Numbered from the stretch's first letter, positions 16,594 to 27,139 are shown. The stretch is DNA of 64,000 nt from Fictibacillus sp. b24 (GCF_030348825.1 NZ_JAUCES010000005.1:992001-1056000), one strand, 5' to 3'. Notes: a model not told the origin generated them from the sequence alone. Numbers and translations: made by a program.

Positions 16594-16624
16594 GAACCAT
16601 AACTTATTTAAGGAGTGATGTGAT

Positions 16625-17659
16625 TTGAGAGCAGGAATTATTGGCGTAACCGGATACGGTGGTATGGAGTTATTCCGGCTATTATCTGCACATCCGGAGA
16701 TTACGGAAGTATTTCTCTATTCATCCTCCAAAGCAGGTCAACAGCTTTCAGATGAAGTTCAGCATGTATACCAGATCGTTAATCATCCGCTTCGTTCATT
16801 AGAACAGCTTCATATAGATGAGCTAGACATTTTATTTTGCTCAGCTCCAAGCGGTGTTTCGTCAGAGCTACTTCCACCTTTAGTCAAAAACAATTTGAAG
16901 ATCATTGATTTAGCAGGGGATTTTCGAATCAAGAACAACGACACCTATCGACAGTGGTATCGTAAAGAGCCCCCACCAATATCACTTGTAAATCAAGCGG
17001 TTTACGGATTAACGGAATGGAACAGTGAAGATGTAAAAAAGGGTGACTTGATCGCAAACCCAGGCTGTTACCCTACCGCAGCATTGCTTGGGCTATTGCC
17101 ACTATTAAAAACAGGCATGATTAAGCCCTCAACTCTAGTGATCGATGCTAAGAGCGGAATATCAGGAGCAGGTGTTTCACCTAACAAAGGAACGCATTTT
17201 TCTCAAAATAACGATAGCTTAAGTATTTACAAGATGCATCAGCATCAGCATATACCTGAGATTGAACAGACCATCCAAACAATCACGGGCATCGATACAA
17301 AAATCACGTTCAACACACACCTCGTCCCAATGACAAGAGGAATCATGGCTACCATGTACGCAGAATTAGAAGAGGATGCTAACTCTCAATCGGTAAAAGA
17401 AATCTATGAGGAATACTACAGCAAAAAACACTTTGTGCGTGTTTATGATGAGAGAACAAACTTGTTTACAAAGCAAGTTTACGGATCCAATTATTGTGAT
17501 CTCACTTTTGGTGTAGATGATCGTACGAATCGAATTACAGTTGTTTCTGTCATTGACAATTTGTTAAAAGGCGCAGCAGGTCAGGCCGTTCAAAATATGA
17601 ACGTTATGTTTGATCTCGATGAAACAGAGGGACTAAAGCATTCACCGATGTTCCCTTAA
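16625..17659 (+). CDS. argC: N-acetyl-gamma-glutamyl-phosphate reductase
   Basis: 344 residues from TTG after TAAGGAGTGATGTGA. Third step of arginine synthesis: NADPH reduction of N-acetylglutamyl phosphate to the semialdehyde. N-terminal GVTGYGGMELFRLL nucleotide loop, catalytic cysteine in NPGCYPTA, and the KSGISGAG and HLVPMTRG segments. First gene of the seven-gene operon; 18 bases to argJ. Confidence 0.97.
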   Translation: MRAGIIGVTGYGGMELFRLLSAHPEITEVFLYSSSKAGQQLSDEVQHVYQIVNHPLRSLEQLHIDELDILFCSAPSGVSSELLPPLVKNNLKIIDLAGDFRIKNNDTYRQWYRKEPPPISLVNQAVYGLTEWNSEDVKKGDLIANPGCYPTAALLGLLPLLKTGMIKPSTLVIDAKSGISGAGVSPNKGTHFSQNNDSLSIYKMHQHQHIPEIEQTIQTITGIDTKITFNTHLVPMTRGIMATMYAELEEDANSQSVKEIYEEYYSKKHFVRVYDERTNLFTKQVYGSNYCDLTFGVDDRTNRITVVSVIDNLLKGAAGQAVQNMNVMFDLDETEGLKHSPMFP

Positions 17660-17677
17660 AAAAAGGAGGCAGGATAC

Positions 17678-18904
17678 ATGCAGGCGACAAAGGCGGCTAT
17701 TCAAAAGATAACAGGAATTAATATCGCAACTCCAAAAGGCTTTCATGCGAGCGGTCTTCATTGCGGTGTAAAACATAAAAAGCTCGACTTAGGATTGTTA
17801 TACAGCGTCACTCCAGCAAACGCAGCAGGTGTTTATACAACAAATCAAGTACAGGCAGCTCCATTAAAAGTTACACAGAACAGCATTTCGCAAGAAGGGA
17901 AGCTTCAGGCGGTTATCGTGAATTCAGGTAACGCGAATGCGTGTACAGGGAAAAAAGGCTTAATAGACGCACAGAGCATGCAGCTTCAAACCGCAGAGAA
18001 GCTTGATATACCTTCCCATTACGTTGGAGTAGCTTCTACGGGTGTAATCGGTGAACATCTGCCAATGGATAAAATTTCAGCAGGAATTGAAAAACTAGTC
18101 CTAGATTCAGAGTTGAAAGGTTCAATAGATTTCGCTCAAGCCATTTTAACAACAGACACGGTTTCAAAAAATACAGCCTACACTCTGAAAATCAATGACA
18201 AAACCATCACGATTGCAGGAACAGCAAAAGGATCGGGTATGATTCATCCGAACATGGCTACAATGCTTGGCTTTATTACAACAGACGCAGCGATCAATCA
18301 AAGTGACCTTCACGCAGCACTCAGTTATGCGGTGGAACGAACGTTTAACTGCATTACGGTTGATGGTGACACCTCAACAAATGACATGGTCCTCATGCTG
18401 GCAAACGGAATGGGTGAGAATGAAGAGTTAAACAAGAACCATCCTGAATGGGAACTGTTCTTAGAAGCGCTCGTCCTCGTTTGTGAAGATTTGGGCAAAC
18501 TTATTGCGAAAGATGGAGAAGGTGCCAGCAAGCTCATTGAAGTTAACGTGTTAGGTGCGAATACAGAGAAAGAAGCTAGAATCATAGCCAAAACCGTAGT
18601 AGGTTCACCGCTTGTTAAAACAGCTGTTTTTGGATGTGATGCGAACTGGGGCAGAATCATCGCCGCAGCGGGATATAGCGGAGTGAAATTTAATCCAGAT
18701 GCCGTAAAGATCTTAATCGGTGAAAATGAAGTCGTTGTAGGCGGAGAGCCTGTTCACTTTTCAGAAGAGAAAATTCGAAACTACTTAAAGAGCCATGAGA
18801 TTCATATAACGGTTATTTTATCTGAAGGAAACGGAAGCGGCCGAGCATGGGGATGCGATTTAACGTACGACTATGTTCAAATCAATGCAAGTTATCGAAC
18901 GTAA
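17678..18904 (+). CDS. argJ: Bifunctional ornithine acetyltransferase / N-acetylglutamate synthase
   Basis: 408 residues. Moves the acetyl group from acetylornithine to glutamate, recycling it, and may also use acetyl-CoA. The proenzyme is cut at a conserved Thr: KGSGMIHPNMATMLGF shows the cleavage site before TMLGF, giving alpha and beta chains. NSGNANACTG and the C-terminal GRAWGCDLTYDYVQINASYRT are family signatures. Ribosome binding site AAAAAGGAGGCAGGATAC. Having argJ, the operon needs no argE or argA. Confidence 0.97.
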   Translation: MQATKAAIQKITGINIATPKGFHASGLHCGVKHKKLDLGLLYSVTPANAAGVYTTNQVQAAPLKVTQNSISQEGKLQAVIVNSGNANACTGKKGLIDAQSMQLQTAEKLDIPSHYVGVASTGVIGEHLPMDKISAGIEKLVLDSELKGSIDFAQAILTTDTVSKNTAYTLKINDKTITIAGTAKGSGMIHPNMATMLGFITTDAAINQSDLHAALSYAVERTFNCITVDGDTSTNDMVLMLANGMGENEELNKNHPEWELFLEALVLVCEDLGKLIAKDGEGASKLIEVNVLGANTEKEARIIAKTVVGSPLVKTAVFGCDANWGRIIAAAGYSGVKFNPDAVKILIGENEVVVGGEPVHFSEEKIRNYLKSHEIHITVILSEGNGSGRAWGCDLTYDYVQINASYRT

Positions 18905-18919
18905 AAGGATGTGAGCGTT

Positions 18920-19663
18920 GTGTTTCATGTTATCAAAATTGGAGGAAGTACACTAGCTGATCTACAGCCTGCATTTTTTGCTGCTCTAAAAGAAAGAGTT
19001 CAGCAAGGTGAAAAAATCGTTATCGTTCACGGAGGCGGGCCTGAGATCAACAAAAAACTTAAAGAATCAGGACTTCCTTTAGAAATGAAGAACGGGATAA
19101 GGATAACGACCGAAAAGACGCTTTCTTGCGTTAAGGCTGCCTTAAAAGACATCACCAACAAAAATCTTGTACATGTGCTAAATAATAAAGGGATCTCGGC
19201 ACGGGGTTTGTGTGGTTCAGAGCAATCCCTCATACAATGTGATTTTTTAGATAAGAAGCAATATGGATGGGTGGGACGTGTTAAGAAAGTAAAAACAGAA
19301 ATCATTGAAAACGTGCTGAACTCAGGTAAGGTACCTGTCATTGCATCCCTCGGTATAACAGACGAAGGCGAAACGGTGAATATCAATGCAGATACAGCTG
19401 CAGGAGAAACGGCGGCAGCCTTAGCAGCTCATTCAATCTGCTTTGTGACTGATACTCCTGGTATTCAGCTTAACGGAAAATGGGCTGACTCACTAACTGT
19501 TTCTGAAATACAAAAAAATATGATTCAAGGTCATATACATGGCGGAATGGTGCCGAAAGTCGAGGCAGCTATTAAATGTCTGGATTTCAATATTCATGAA
19601 GTGTTAATTACGGATCAAACGCTCTCAGGTACTGTAATTGCTTCTAAGGAGGTCATGGTTTAA
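18920..19663 (+). CDS. argB: Acetylglutamate kinase
   Basis: 247 residues. Phosphorylates N-acetylglutamate with ATP. Amino-acid kinase fold: KIGGST at the N-terminus, HGGGPEIN, GLCG, the INADTAAGETAAALAA block and TDTPGI, ending in GGMVPKVEAA. GTG 18920 is preferred because AAAGGATGTGAG precedes it at normal distance; GTG 18911 is too close. Stop overlaps the argD start by one base. Confidence 0.95.
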   Translation: MFHVIKIGGSTLADLQPAFFAALKERVQQGEKIVIVHGGGPEINKKLKESGLPLEMKNGIRITTEKTLSCVKAALKDITNKNLVHVLNNKGISARGLCGSEQSLIQCDFLDKKQYGWVGRVKKVKTEIIENVLNSGKVPVIASLGITDEGETVNINADTAAGETAAALAAHSICFVTDTPGIQLNGKWADSLTVSEIQKNMIQGHIHGGMVPKVEAAIKCLDFNIHEVLITDQTLSGTVIASKEVMV

Positions 19664-20817
19664 TGAGTTCACTTTTTCCTACGTACAAAAGAAAACATAT
19701 AGAGCTTCAAAAAGGAAGCGGAACGATTGTATTTGATCAAAACAACAAGCGCTACTTAGATTTCACAAGTGGAATTGCAGTAACAAGTCTAGGGCATTGC
19801 CATCCTGAAGTGGTTAAAGCATTAAAGGAACAAAGTGAGCGTATCTGGCATACTTCTAATCTCTTTGAAATACAGCAACAAGAGCTTCTCGCTGAAACCC
19901 TAGTGAATCAAACCAATTTAGATGCTGCCTTCTTCTGCAATAGTGGCGCTGAAGCTAATGAAGCAGCGATTAAGCTTGCGAAGAAATTTACAAAACGAAA
20001 CAAGATCATTACGTTTAAGAATTCATTTCATGGCCGTACATTCGGTTCCATGTCGGCAACTGGTCAGCAGAAAATAAAAGAAGGCTACGGACCGCTTCTG
20101 TCAGAATTTATCCATCTTCCTTGGAACGATAGCCAGCAGCTCAAAAATACGGCTGATTCTGACACAGCTGCAATCATGATGGAAGTGATTCAAGGTGAAG
20201 GCGGCATAACGGTTGCTGATCAGTCATTTTATAAAGAAGTCCAAGAAATGTGTAAGCAACACGATATTCTCCTAATCATAGATGAAGTTCAGACAGGTAT
20301 CGGCCGAACTGGAAAAAGATATGCTTATGAACATTTTGATTTGGATCCTGACATCGTGACTCTCGCAAAAGGGTTAGGGAACGGCTTTCCAATAGGGGCA
20401 ATGCTTGGTAAAAGCAAGTTGAAAGAAGCATTTGGGCCAGGCAGTCATGGAACGACGTTTGGAGGAAATCCGTTAGCTTGTGCAGTAAGCCAAACGGTTT
20501 TAAATATTATTTTTAGCGACAACTTCTTAAGCGAGGTAAAAAGAAAAGGTATATATTTTATAAACAGATTAGAAGATAATTTGATGAAACTGCCATTCGT
20601 AAATGAAATTCGAGGAGAAGGATTATTAATAGGTATTGAGTGTGATCAGGCTGCTGAATTAATAAAAGCTCTTGAAGAGAACGGTTTATTGACGGTTCCG
20701 GCAGGTGAGAAGGTAATCCGTTTATTGCCGCCTTTGACCGTAACAGATGAAGAATTAGAAACGGCATTGCGAATCATCAACGAAGCGTTTAACAATATTT
20801 ATACAAAAGCCATTTAA
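19663..20817 (+). CDS. argD: Acetylornithine aminotransferase
   Basis: 384 residues. PLP-dependent class III aminotransferase making acetylornithine from the semialdehyde and glutamate. NSGAEANEAAIKLA (PLP phosphate site), EVIQGEGG, IIDEVQTGIGRTG and the PLP lysine in TLAKGLGNGFPIGA. AAGGAGGTCATGGTTTA precedes the ATG inside the end of argB. A gap of 84 bases with an operator separates it from carA. Confidence 0.96.
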   Translation: MSSLFPTYKRKHIELQKGSGTIVFDQNNKRYLDFTSGIAVTSLGHCHPEVVKALKEQSERIWHTSNLFEIQQQELLAETLVNQTNLDAAFFCNSGAEANEAAIKLAKKFTKRNKIITFKNSFHGRTFGSMSATGQQKIKEGYGPLLSEFIHLPWNDSQQLKNTADSDTAAIMMEVIQGEGGITVADQSFYKEVQEMCKQHDILLIIDEVQTGIGRTGKRYAYEHFDLDPDIVTLAKGLGNGFPIGAMLGKSKLKEAFGPGSHGTTFGGNPLACAVSQTVLNIIFSDNFLSEVKRKGIYFINRLEDNLMKLPFVNEIRGEGLLIGIECDQAAELIKALEENGLLTVPAGEKVIRLLPPLTVTDEELETALRIINEAFNNIYTKAI

Positions 20818-20847
20818 GGACGAATAATCCTTATTTTTTATACGTAA

Positions 20848-20867
20848 ATATGAATAAAAATACAATG
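20848..20867 (+). promoter_or_regulatory. Internal ARG box (AhrC/ArgR operator) before carA
   Basis: ATATGAATAAAAATACAATG agrees closely with the B. subtilis ARG-box consensus CATGAATAAAAATKCAAK. It stands 35 bases before the carA start, in the only sizeable gap of the operon, implying separate arginine control of carAB-argF. Confidence 0.75.
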
Positions 20868-20901
20868 TAATATATGTTTTATACAAGGAGTGGAACTCAT
20901 C

Positions 20902-21954
20902 ATGAAAGGCTGTATTACTTTATCAAATGATATTTCTTTTGAAGGTGACTGGGTTGGGAATCATCATTATGGTTCAGGAGAAGTTGTATTTTATACAGGA
21001 ATGACAGGGTATGAACAAGTGTTGACAGACCCTTCTTACCAAGGGCAGATTGTTGTTTTTTCGTATCCCTTTATTGGGAACTATGGCTTTGATTCTGCAA
21101 GTATGGAATCTTCAAAAATTCAAGTAGCCGGTGTTGTAATGGCAGAGTGTTTCTCATTCGATGTAAAAGGCAGCCGCCAATCAATAATTGACCTACTCAA
21201 CAATCACAATATTCCTGCCCTAACAAATGTGGATACAAGGTCTCTTATTCAAGAGATCAGAAATAAAGGGTCTTTACCTGCTGTTATGCATCTGCCAAAT
21301 ACACAGCCAGAATCTTTTTCTCTAGGAGAATATTGGCCAGCAACATCCATAACAAAAGCAGGATCAGGAAACACGCATATCGTTTTAATAGATTTTGGAT
21401 TCAAAAAGTCTATCGTTGACGCTCTCGTAAACGAGGGATGCACCGTTACTGTTGTTCCTTTTGATCAAGGCTTAGCTGACATTGAGAAACTCAAACCAGA
21501 TGGTTTCGTTTTTTCAAACGGTTCAGGTGACCCTATGAAGTTTTCAAACTATTTTCATCGTTATAAAAATATTGCCGTACGCTATCCCGTGCTCGGCATC
21601 TGTCTTGGACATCAAATATTAGCGCTAGCATTTGGCGGTGAAACTCGAAAGCTGAAGTTCGGTCATCGCGGAGCGAATCATCCTGTTATGAACCTGAAGA
21701 CTGGAAAAGTGTCGATGAGTTCTCAAAATCATAGTTATGTTGTGAAAAAAGAGAGTTTAGCAGCTACAGGGTTTACTATTTGGTTTGAAAATGTGAACGA
21801 TCAGAGTGTTGAGGGGTTGTGGCATAGCACATATAACATTGCCAGTGTCCAATTCCACCCAGAAGCAGCACCTGGTCCGAATGAACATAAAGAAATCTTT
21901 CAAAACTTCATTCAAACAGTACAACATAAAGAGAAGGTGAGAAGTTATGCCTAA
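20902..21954 (+). CDS. carA: Carbamoyl-phosphate synthase, small (glutaminase) subunit, arginine type
   Basis: 350 residues. Frees ammonia from glutamine for carbamoyl phosphate. Class I glutamine amidotransferase with nucleophile in GICLGHQ and HPEAAPGP for the His-Glu pair. The N-terminal domain shows the usual FYTGMTGYEQVLTDPSYQGQ. ATG 20902 is used (AAGGAG at 20885-20890); GTG 20890 would overlap the ribosome binding site. Overlaps carB by 8 bases. Its operon marks it as the arginine-specific paralogue, the pyrimidine pair being elsewhere. Confidence 0.95.
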   Translation: MKGCITLSNDISFEGDWVGNHHYGSGEVVFYTGMTGYEQVLTDPSYQGQIVVFSYPFIGNYGFDSASMESSKIQVAGVVMAECFSFDVKGSRQSIIDLLNNHNIPALTNVDTRSLIQEIRNKGSLPAVMHLPNTQPESFSLGEYWPATSITKAGSGNTHIVLIDFGFKKSIVDALVNEGCTVTVVPFDQGLADIEKLKPDGFVFSNGSGDPMKFSNYFHRYKNIAVRYPVLGICLGHQILALAFGGETRKLKFGHRGANHPVMNLKTGKVSMSSQNHSYVVKKESLAATGFTIWFENVNDQSVEGLWHSTYNIASVQFHPEAAPGPNEHKEIFQNFIQTVQHKEKVRSYA

Positions 21955-24900
21955 ACATCAAGACATTCAGAAAGTACTCGTTATCGGATCTGGCCCAATC
22001 GTAATCGGGCAGGCAGCTGAATTTGATTATTCCGGCACCCAGGCGTGCAAAGCGCTAAAAGAAGAAGGGATAGAGGTTGTTCTGATCAACAATAATCCTG
22101 CAACAATCATGACAGACAACACGTTTGCAGACGTTATTTACTTTGAGCCGTTAACGGCAGAATACGCAGAACAGATCATTCAAAAAGAGAAGCCTGACGG
22201 ACTGTTAGCAACCGTTGGCGGTCAGACAGGGCTTAACTTAGCGATGGAGCTTCATGATAAAGGAATTCTAAAAAAACATGGGGTTAAACTTTTAGGCACA
22301 GACATTCACTCCATTCGAAAAGCAGAAGATCGAGATGAGTTTCGTTCATTGATGAAGAGGCTTGGAGAACCTGTGCCCGAAAGTGAAATCGTTACATCTC
22401 CCCATGAAGCCATTGAATTTGCCGAAGTCACTGGCTATCCCGTTATTGTACGGCCAGCTTATACACTTGGAGGATTTGGCGGAGGGATTGCACCATCGAA
22501 AGAGAAGCTCACCTCACTTGTTAAACAAGGTCTATCAGCCAGTCCGATCAACCAGTGCTTAATTGAAAAAAGCATTGCCGGCTACAAAGAGATCGAATAT
22601 GAAGTGATGCGCGATAAAAATGGAACGTGTATTACCGTTTGCAATATGGAGAACGTTGATCCTGTTGGTGTACATACAGGCGATTCGGTTGTTGTTGCTC
22701 CAAGCCAAACGTTAACAGATGATGAGTATCAGTCTTTAAGAAAAGCGTCTTTAACGATTATTAATGCGCTAGAAATAGTGGGAGGATGCAACATTCAGTT
22801 TGCTCTTCATCCACATACATCTGAATATTACTTGATTGAAGTAAACCCGCGTGTGAGCAGGTCTTCCGCTCTTGCATCAAAAGCAACAGGATACCCGATC
22901 GCCAAAATAGCAGCAAAACTAGCACTTGGATATAACCTTCATGAACTAAAAAATCCTGTAACAGGAACGACTTTTGCGAGTTTTGAACCTGCATTGGATT
23001 ATGTTGCTGTAAAGATGCCAAGATGGCCGTTCGATAAGTTTTATCATGCTGACCGAAATCTTGGAACACAGATGAAAGCAACGGGAGAAGTAATGGCATT
23101 AGAGAGAAATATGGCTTCAGCGTTTCAAAAAGCAATCAGGTCTCTGGAGCTTAAAACGAACGGCATGTACTTAAAAGAACTATCTGCTATGAATGAAGAG
23201 ACGTTACTTGATTTGGTTGTTGCTGCAGATGACCGCCGCTTTTTTGTTGTAATGGAACTTTTGCGAAGAGGAATTTCAACAGACAAAATTCATGAATTAA
23301 CACAGATCACACCATATTTTTTAACCATCTTTAACGAGTTGGTTTCCATGGACCACGCCCTGCAACAAACGAACTTGCAAACCGTGGATAAAAATCAGCT
23401 GCATCAAGCTAAAAAGTTTGGTTTTTCCGATCACTATTTGTCTGATATATGGTCCGTAACAGAATCAGAAGTACGTGAAAAGAGGGAGAAGTGGGACATC
23501 ATTCCAACGTACAAAATGGTGGATACGTGTGCAGCGGAATTCGAGGCAAAAACGACTTATTTTTATTCGAGTTGGAGCGGAAAAAGTGATAAGGTTCCTG
23601 AACAAAAGAAAAAAGTGGCCATTATTGGATCAGGTCCAATTCGCATCGGGCAAGGTGTTGAGTTCGACTATTGCTGTGTGCATAGTGCGATTGCTCTAAA
23701 AGCTAATGGATATGAAGCTATTCTGATCAACAACAATCCTGAGACGGTCAGTACTGATTACGAAGTATCCGACTCTCTATATTTTGAGCCATTAACCTTT
23801 GAAGACATTTATCATGTTTTGCAGTTTGAGGGTATTTCTGACGTGATTCTGCAGTTTGGCGGCCAAACGTCCATTAATTTGGCAAAGGAATTAGAAGATG
23901 CAGGCTTTTCGGTACTGGGAAGTCCGGCAGACACGGTTGATCAAATGGAGGATAGAGACCGTTTTTATGAATTCCTAGACTCTATACACATCCCTAAAGT
24001 GGCTGGATACACGGCTCAAAATGAAGCAGAAATAAAGAGTTATGCTGAGAAGTTAGGGTTTCCAGTACTGCTTCGCCCATCCTATGTAATCGGGGGAAGT
24101 GGCATGAAAGTTCTTTATTCTAAAAGTGAGTTGATAAGCTTTTTGGAAAGTGAACCCGTAAGCTTTCCTGTCCTAATTGATACTTTTTTAGAAGGAACAG
24201 AAGCAGAAGTAGATGTGTTGACTGATGGTACAGACATCTTTGTACCAGGAATCTTTGAACATATTGAAGGGACTGGCGTTCATTCAGGAGACAGCTTAAC
24301 GGTTACCCCTCCACAGAATCTTTCAGAGCGTGTTACGAAGCAAATTTTAGCACAGTCAAAAAAAATAGCAGCGAATATGAACTACAAAGGTCTATTCAAT
24401 ATTCAATTTGCAATTAAAGATGAAATGGTATATGTGATTGAGGTTAATCCTAGAGCATCTCGAACAGCACCGATCATTAGTAAGATTACAGGTGTAAATC
24501 TGCTTCAAAAGGCAACACAATTACTGCTTGGAGCATCTATAAGCTCTTTAAACCTTGAAGCGGAGCATAACGGGCAGCCTTTTATCACAGTGAAAGCACC
24601 TGTTTTTTCAACGATTAAACTCCCAGGTGTTTCACCTGTTTTAAGCCCGATGATGCTTTCAACAGGAGAAGTGATCGGTACAGATACAGAGTATGATTCA
24701 GCTTTAGTTAAGGCCTTAAAAGGTTCTAGCCTGCAGCTTGCCGATCTTTGGAATACAAAGGGCAGCATTTTTGCAGAAGGAGAGTTAGCGGAAGAGGAAG
24801 CTGAAAAATGGTCAAAATTCGGCTATAACATAAAAAACCAAAAAGAAATATCTTTTGATGAGTGGCTAAAAACAGAGGACAAAGCAGTCTATATGAACTT

Positions 24901-25039
24901 TTCAAATGATAGTCAATGCCAGGATGCCAAACGTGCGGTATTAGAAAGATTACACGTTCTGACTAGAAAAGAAACATCAAACGCTTATTATAGTGCGCTG
25001 CATGCAGTAAACGATTCGAGAAAGGAAGTGCTGATCTGA
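21947..25039 (+). CDS. carB: Carbamoyl-phosphate synthase, large subunit, arginine type
   Basis: 1030 residues. Two homologous ATP-grasp halves: first half with [18 protein letters not shown] and [12 protein letters not shown], second with [16 protein letters not shown] and [11 protein letters not shown], and a short C-terminal MGS-like region. It joins bicarbonate, ammonia and two ATP. At 1030 residues it is shorter than the ~1070 of PyrAB/E. coli CarB, as in B. subtilis CarB, the C-terminal allosteric domain being reduced. Stop and argF start share one base. Confidence 0.96.
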   Translation: MPKHQDIQKVLVIGSGPIVIGQAAEFDYSGTQACKALKEEGIEVVLINNNPATIMTDNTFADVIYFEPLTAEYAEQIIQKEKPDGLLATVGGQTGLNLAMELHDKGILKKHGVKLLGTDIHSIRKAEDRDEFRSLMKRLGEPVPESEIVTSPHEAIEFAEVTGYPVIVRPAYTLGGFGGGIAPSKEKLTSLVKQGLSASPINQCLIEKSIAGYKEIEYEVMRDKNGTCITVCNMENVDPVGVHTGDSVVVAPSQTLTDDEYQSLRKASLTIINALEIVGGCNIQFALHPHTSEYYLIEVNPRVSRSSALASKATGYPIAKIAAKLALGYNLHELKNPVTGTTFASFEPALDYVAVKMPRWPFDKFYHADRNLGTQMKATGEVMALERNMASAFQKAIRSLELKTNGMYLKELSAMNEETLLDLVVAADDRRFFVVMELLRRGISTDKIHELTQITPYFLTIFNELVSMDHALQQTNLQTVDKNQLHQAKKFGFSDHYLSDIWSVTESEVREKREKWDIIPTYKMVDTCAAEFEAKTTYFYSSWSGKSDKVPEQKKKVAIIGSGPIRIGQGVEFDYCCVHSAIALKANGYEAILINNNPETVSTDYEVSDSLYFEPLTFEDIYHVLQFEGISDVILQFGGQTSINLAKELEDAGFSVLGSPADTVDQMEDRDRFYEFLDSIHIPKVAGYTAQNEAEIKSYAEKLGFPVLLRPSYVIGGSGMKVLYSKSELISFLESEPVSFPVLIDTFLEGTEAEVDVLTDGTDIFVPGIFEHIEGTGVHSGDSLTVTPPQNLSERVTKQILAQSKKIAANMNYKGLFNIQFAIKDEMVYVIEVNPRASRTAPIISKITGVNLLQKATQLLLGASISSLNLEAEHNGQPFITVKAPVFSTIKLPGVSPVLSPMMLSTGEVIGTDTEYDSALVKALKGSSLQLADLWNTKGSIFAEGELAEEEAEKWSKFGYNIKNQKEISFDEWLKTEDKAVYMNFSNDSQCQDAKRAVLERLHVLTRKETSNAYYSALHAVNDSRKEVLI

Positions 25040-25986
25040 TGTCAATTGTACACCCCCTTCGCACAACACGAACAAAAAAAGATTTTCTTACGCTAATGGA
25101 TTATTCTACATCTGAAATTATCGATCTGTTGAATCTGGCCCGAGAATTGAAGAAGCAAGGTTCATCGGCACCACCACTATTAAAAGGTAAAATTTTAGGG
25201 ATGATCTTTGAAAAGTCATCCACTCGTACCCGTGTTTCATTTGAAGCTGCCATGCTGCAGCTCGGCGGTCATGCGATCCATCTTTCCACTCGTGACATTC
25301 AGATGGGAAGAGGAGAATCGATTTCAGATACAGCTAAAGTATTGTCAGGATATCTAGATGCACTGATGATTCGTACATTTCATCAATCTACCGTTGAAGA
25401 GCTTGCTTATAACGGTTCAATCCCTGTAATTAACGGACTTACAGACGATTTTCATCCATGCCAAGTGCTTGCCGATTTGTTAACAATTCTTGAATACAAA
25501 GGTTCTTTTAAAGGGAAGAAGCTCGCCTATATTGGAGATGGCAATAACATGGCGCACTCGTTGATGATCGGTGCTGCCAAAGTTGGGATGGATTGTACGA
25601 TTATTGCACCGAAAAACTATGAACCAAAGGAAAGCATCATCTCTTATGCTAAAGAGATCGCAAAACAAAACGGTTCAACCGTAGAGATAACAAATGATCC
25701 TGTTACGGGTATCAAAGACAGTGACGTGGTTTATACAGACGTATGGGCGAGTATGGGGCAGGAAGCTGAAGCAGAAGAACGTATGAATCATTTTAAAGAG
25801 TATCAAGTGAATGCTGAGCTTGTTTCATATGCAAAAAAAGATTATATTTTCATGCATTGCTTGCCTGCACATCGTGAAGAAGAGGTGACAGCAGAAATTA
25901 TTGATGGTCATCATTCGGTCGTCTTCCCAGAAGCTGAGAACCGACTTCATGCACAAAAAGCATTGCTAGTTCATTTGATGTCATAA
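25039..25986 (+). CDS. argF: Ornithine carbamoyltransferase
   Basis: 315 residues. Makes citrulline from ornithine and carbamoyl phosphate. Carbamoyl-phosphate site [28 protein letters not shown] for carbamoyl/ornithine contact, and [11 protein letters not shown] with the catalytic Cys. Last gene of the arginine operon; argG and argH, which finish the pathway, are not in the window. No clear terminator directly after the stop: repeat R4 begins 37 bases later and its hairpin may serve. Confidence 0.97.
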   Translation: MSIVHPLRTTRTKKDFLTLMDYSTSEIIDLLNLARELKKQGSSAPPLLKGKILGMIFEKSSTRTRVSFEAAMLQLGGHAIHLSTRDIQMGRGESISDTAKVLSGYLDALMIRTFHQSTVEELAYNGSIPVINGLTDDFHPCQVLADLLTILEYKGSFKGKKLAYIGDGNNMAHSLMIGAAKVGMDCTIIAPKNYEPKESIISYAKEIAKQNGSTVEITNDPVTGIKDSDVVYTDVWASMGQEAEAEERMNHFKEYQVNAELVSYAKKDYIFMHCLPAHREEEVTAEIIDGHHSVVFPEAENRLHAQKALLVHLMS

Positions 25987-26022
25987 TTCAAAAGTTATTG
26001 TATTCATTGCTGCTCTTGAAAG

Positions 26023-26155
26023 TAGTTGTTTTTCGCTCCAGGTTGCTCGCTTTCCACGGGGCGTACGGTGAGCCTCCTGCCGCTTTGCGCCATTAGGAGT
26101 CTCCACCTGACCGCTCGTCCCGTAGGAGTCTCGCAACTTTGCACTACAATCAACT
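26023..26155 (-). repeat. Dispersed palindromic repeat, copy R4 (basic form)
   Basis: Minus orientation, AGTTGTTTTTCGCTCCAGG to CACTACAATCAACTT. Middle has GCCGCTTTGCGCCATTAGG like R7. Located directly after argF; flank AAAAGCAACGCTC follows. A broken right-end piece (GTCCCGCAGGAGTC then CCGCTCCAATCC) recurs at 26283-26320. Confidence 0.92.
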
Positions 26156-26351
26156 TGCAAATGATGAGAATAGAAAAACAAAAGCAACGCTCTGTAGAAA
26201 AGAGCTTTCAAATGGTGGTTCATGGGGTTCAGATCACCCCCATGCTTGTCGTGACGTCACTTCAATATTTAATGTCCTTATTTGTCCCGCAGGAGTCAGC
26301 ACCCTTCCGCTCCAATCCCTACATGTTTGCTTAATAAACAACAAAAAAAGG

Positions 26352-26480
26352 TCAAATCACTAGGCATTGGCGAGGTGGTTTGATCTCTTTTAGTACTTTT
26401 TCGTATGGAATTCGTAAAGCAAGACAAGGAAACCACCAAGGGCTTCAAATGAAAATGCACGGAAAGCCCTTTGTTTTTAT
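26352..26480 (+). other. Orphan hairpin pair with an intrinsic terminator
   Basis: GGTCAAATCAC / GTGGTTTGATC hairpin near 26352-26388, then AAGGGCTT (26438-26445) / AAGCCCTT (26464-26471) followed by TGTTTTTATTT, a good terminator. No coding gene ends just before it. It may terminate argF readthrough or be the 3' end of a small RNA; no promoter is convincing. Confidence 0.4.
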
Positions 26481-26553
26481 TTAATAACGTACCTAGAAAG
26501 TTCCCCTTTGACAGTGGTCTTGCTTTCAAGAATTTTTTAGACTTCATTGTAAA

Positions 26554-26807
26554 GTTGATTGGAGTGGAGGGTGCGAGACTCCTGCGGGACAGGCGGGCAG
26601 TTCGAAAAGTGGAAGTGGCTCGTTCAGCCCCGACAAGCAAAAGATGAATGGGCTAGGAAGGCGCATTTTGCCTTCTTGACCGTTCACCTTTTGACCTCGA
26701 GGGGCTAGCCACTGCAACTAGACAGGTGAGACACTTAAAAGTGAAACGTCCGAATGTGGCTCACCGCCTGCCCCGCGGAAAGCGAGCACCTGAAACGGAA
26801 ATCAACT
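26554..26807 (+). repeat. Dispersed palindromic repeat, copy R5 (long, filled inner module)
   Basis: Plus orientation, GTTGATTGGAGTGGAGGG to CTGAAACGGAAATCAAC. The centre holds a 100-bp hairpin (26614-26713) with arms AGTGGCT / AGCCACT, GCCCCGA / TCGAGGGGC and CAAAAG / CTTTTG and tip AAGGCGCATTTTGCCTT. After it comes the common ACAGGTGAGACACTTAAAAG segment. Confidence 0.93.
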
Positions 26808-26859
26808 ACTTTCAATAGCATCATAGCTATGCAAAAACATCCCCCAAAAACATCTCACA

Positions 26860-26892
26860 AAAAAAGCCGCTCTTTACCAGAGCGGCTTCTTT
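26860..26892 (-). terminator. yutI intrinsic terminator
   Basis: On the minus strand AAGCCGCTCT / AGAGCGGCTT stem followed by a T run (read as AAAAA at 26861 on plus). Confidence 0.88.
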
Positions 26893-26893
26893 A

Positions 26894-27139
26894 TTAAAAT
26901 ACTTGTTCTAATTCAACAACACCAGGTACTTCTTCAAGAAGTGCACGTTCGATACCAGCTTTTAGTGTAATTGTAGAACTTGGGCAGCTTCCGCAAGCAC
27001 CCATAAGGCGTACTTTTACTACACCTTCTTCAATATCCACTAATTCCACGTCTCCTCCGTCACGAAGAAGGAACGGGCGTAATTTATCAAGAACTTCTTC
27101 AACTTGTTCACGCATTTCTAAGTTTTGAGTTTCAGCCAT
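26894..27139 (-). CDS. yutI: NifU C-terminal-like Fe-S scaffold YutI
   Basis: 81 residues. Nfu-type iron-sulfur scaffold/carrier: [18 protein letters not shown] and the cluster motif CGSCPSS (CxxC). Such proteins hold a [4Fe-4S] cluster and pass it to targets such as lipoyl synthase or aconitase. ATG 27139 after AAGGAGCCTTGATAGTT is preferred to the upstream TTG at 27148. Divergent from yuzD, as in B. subtilis. Confidence 0.92.
   Translation of the reverse strand: MAETQNLEMREQVEEVLDKLRPFLLRDGGDVELVDIEEGVVKVRLMGACGSCPSSTITLKAGIERALLEEVPGVVELEQVF

Noticed and set aside
26026-26363. Peptides in the gap after argF resembling a membrane-protein fragment (VQITPMLVVTSLQYLMSLF)
   Set aside because: Short, frame opens inside R4, and no homologous continuation on either side. 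Likely chance.
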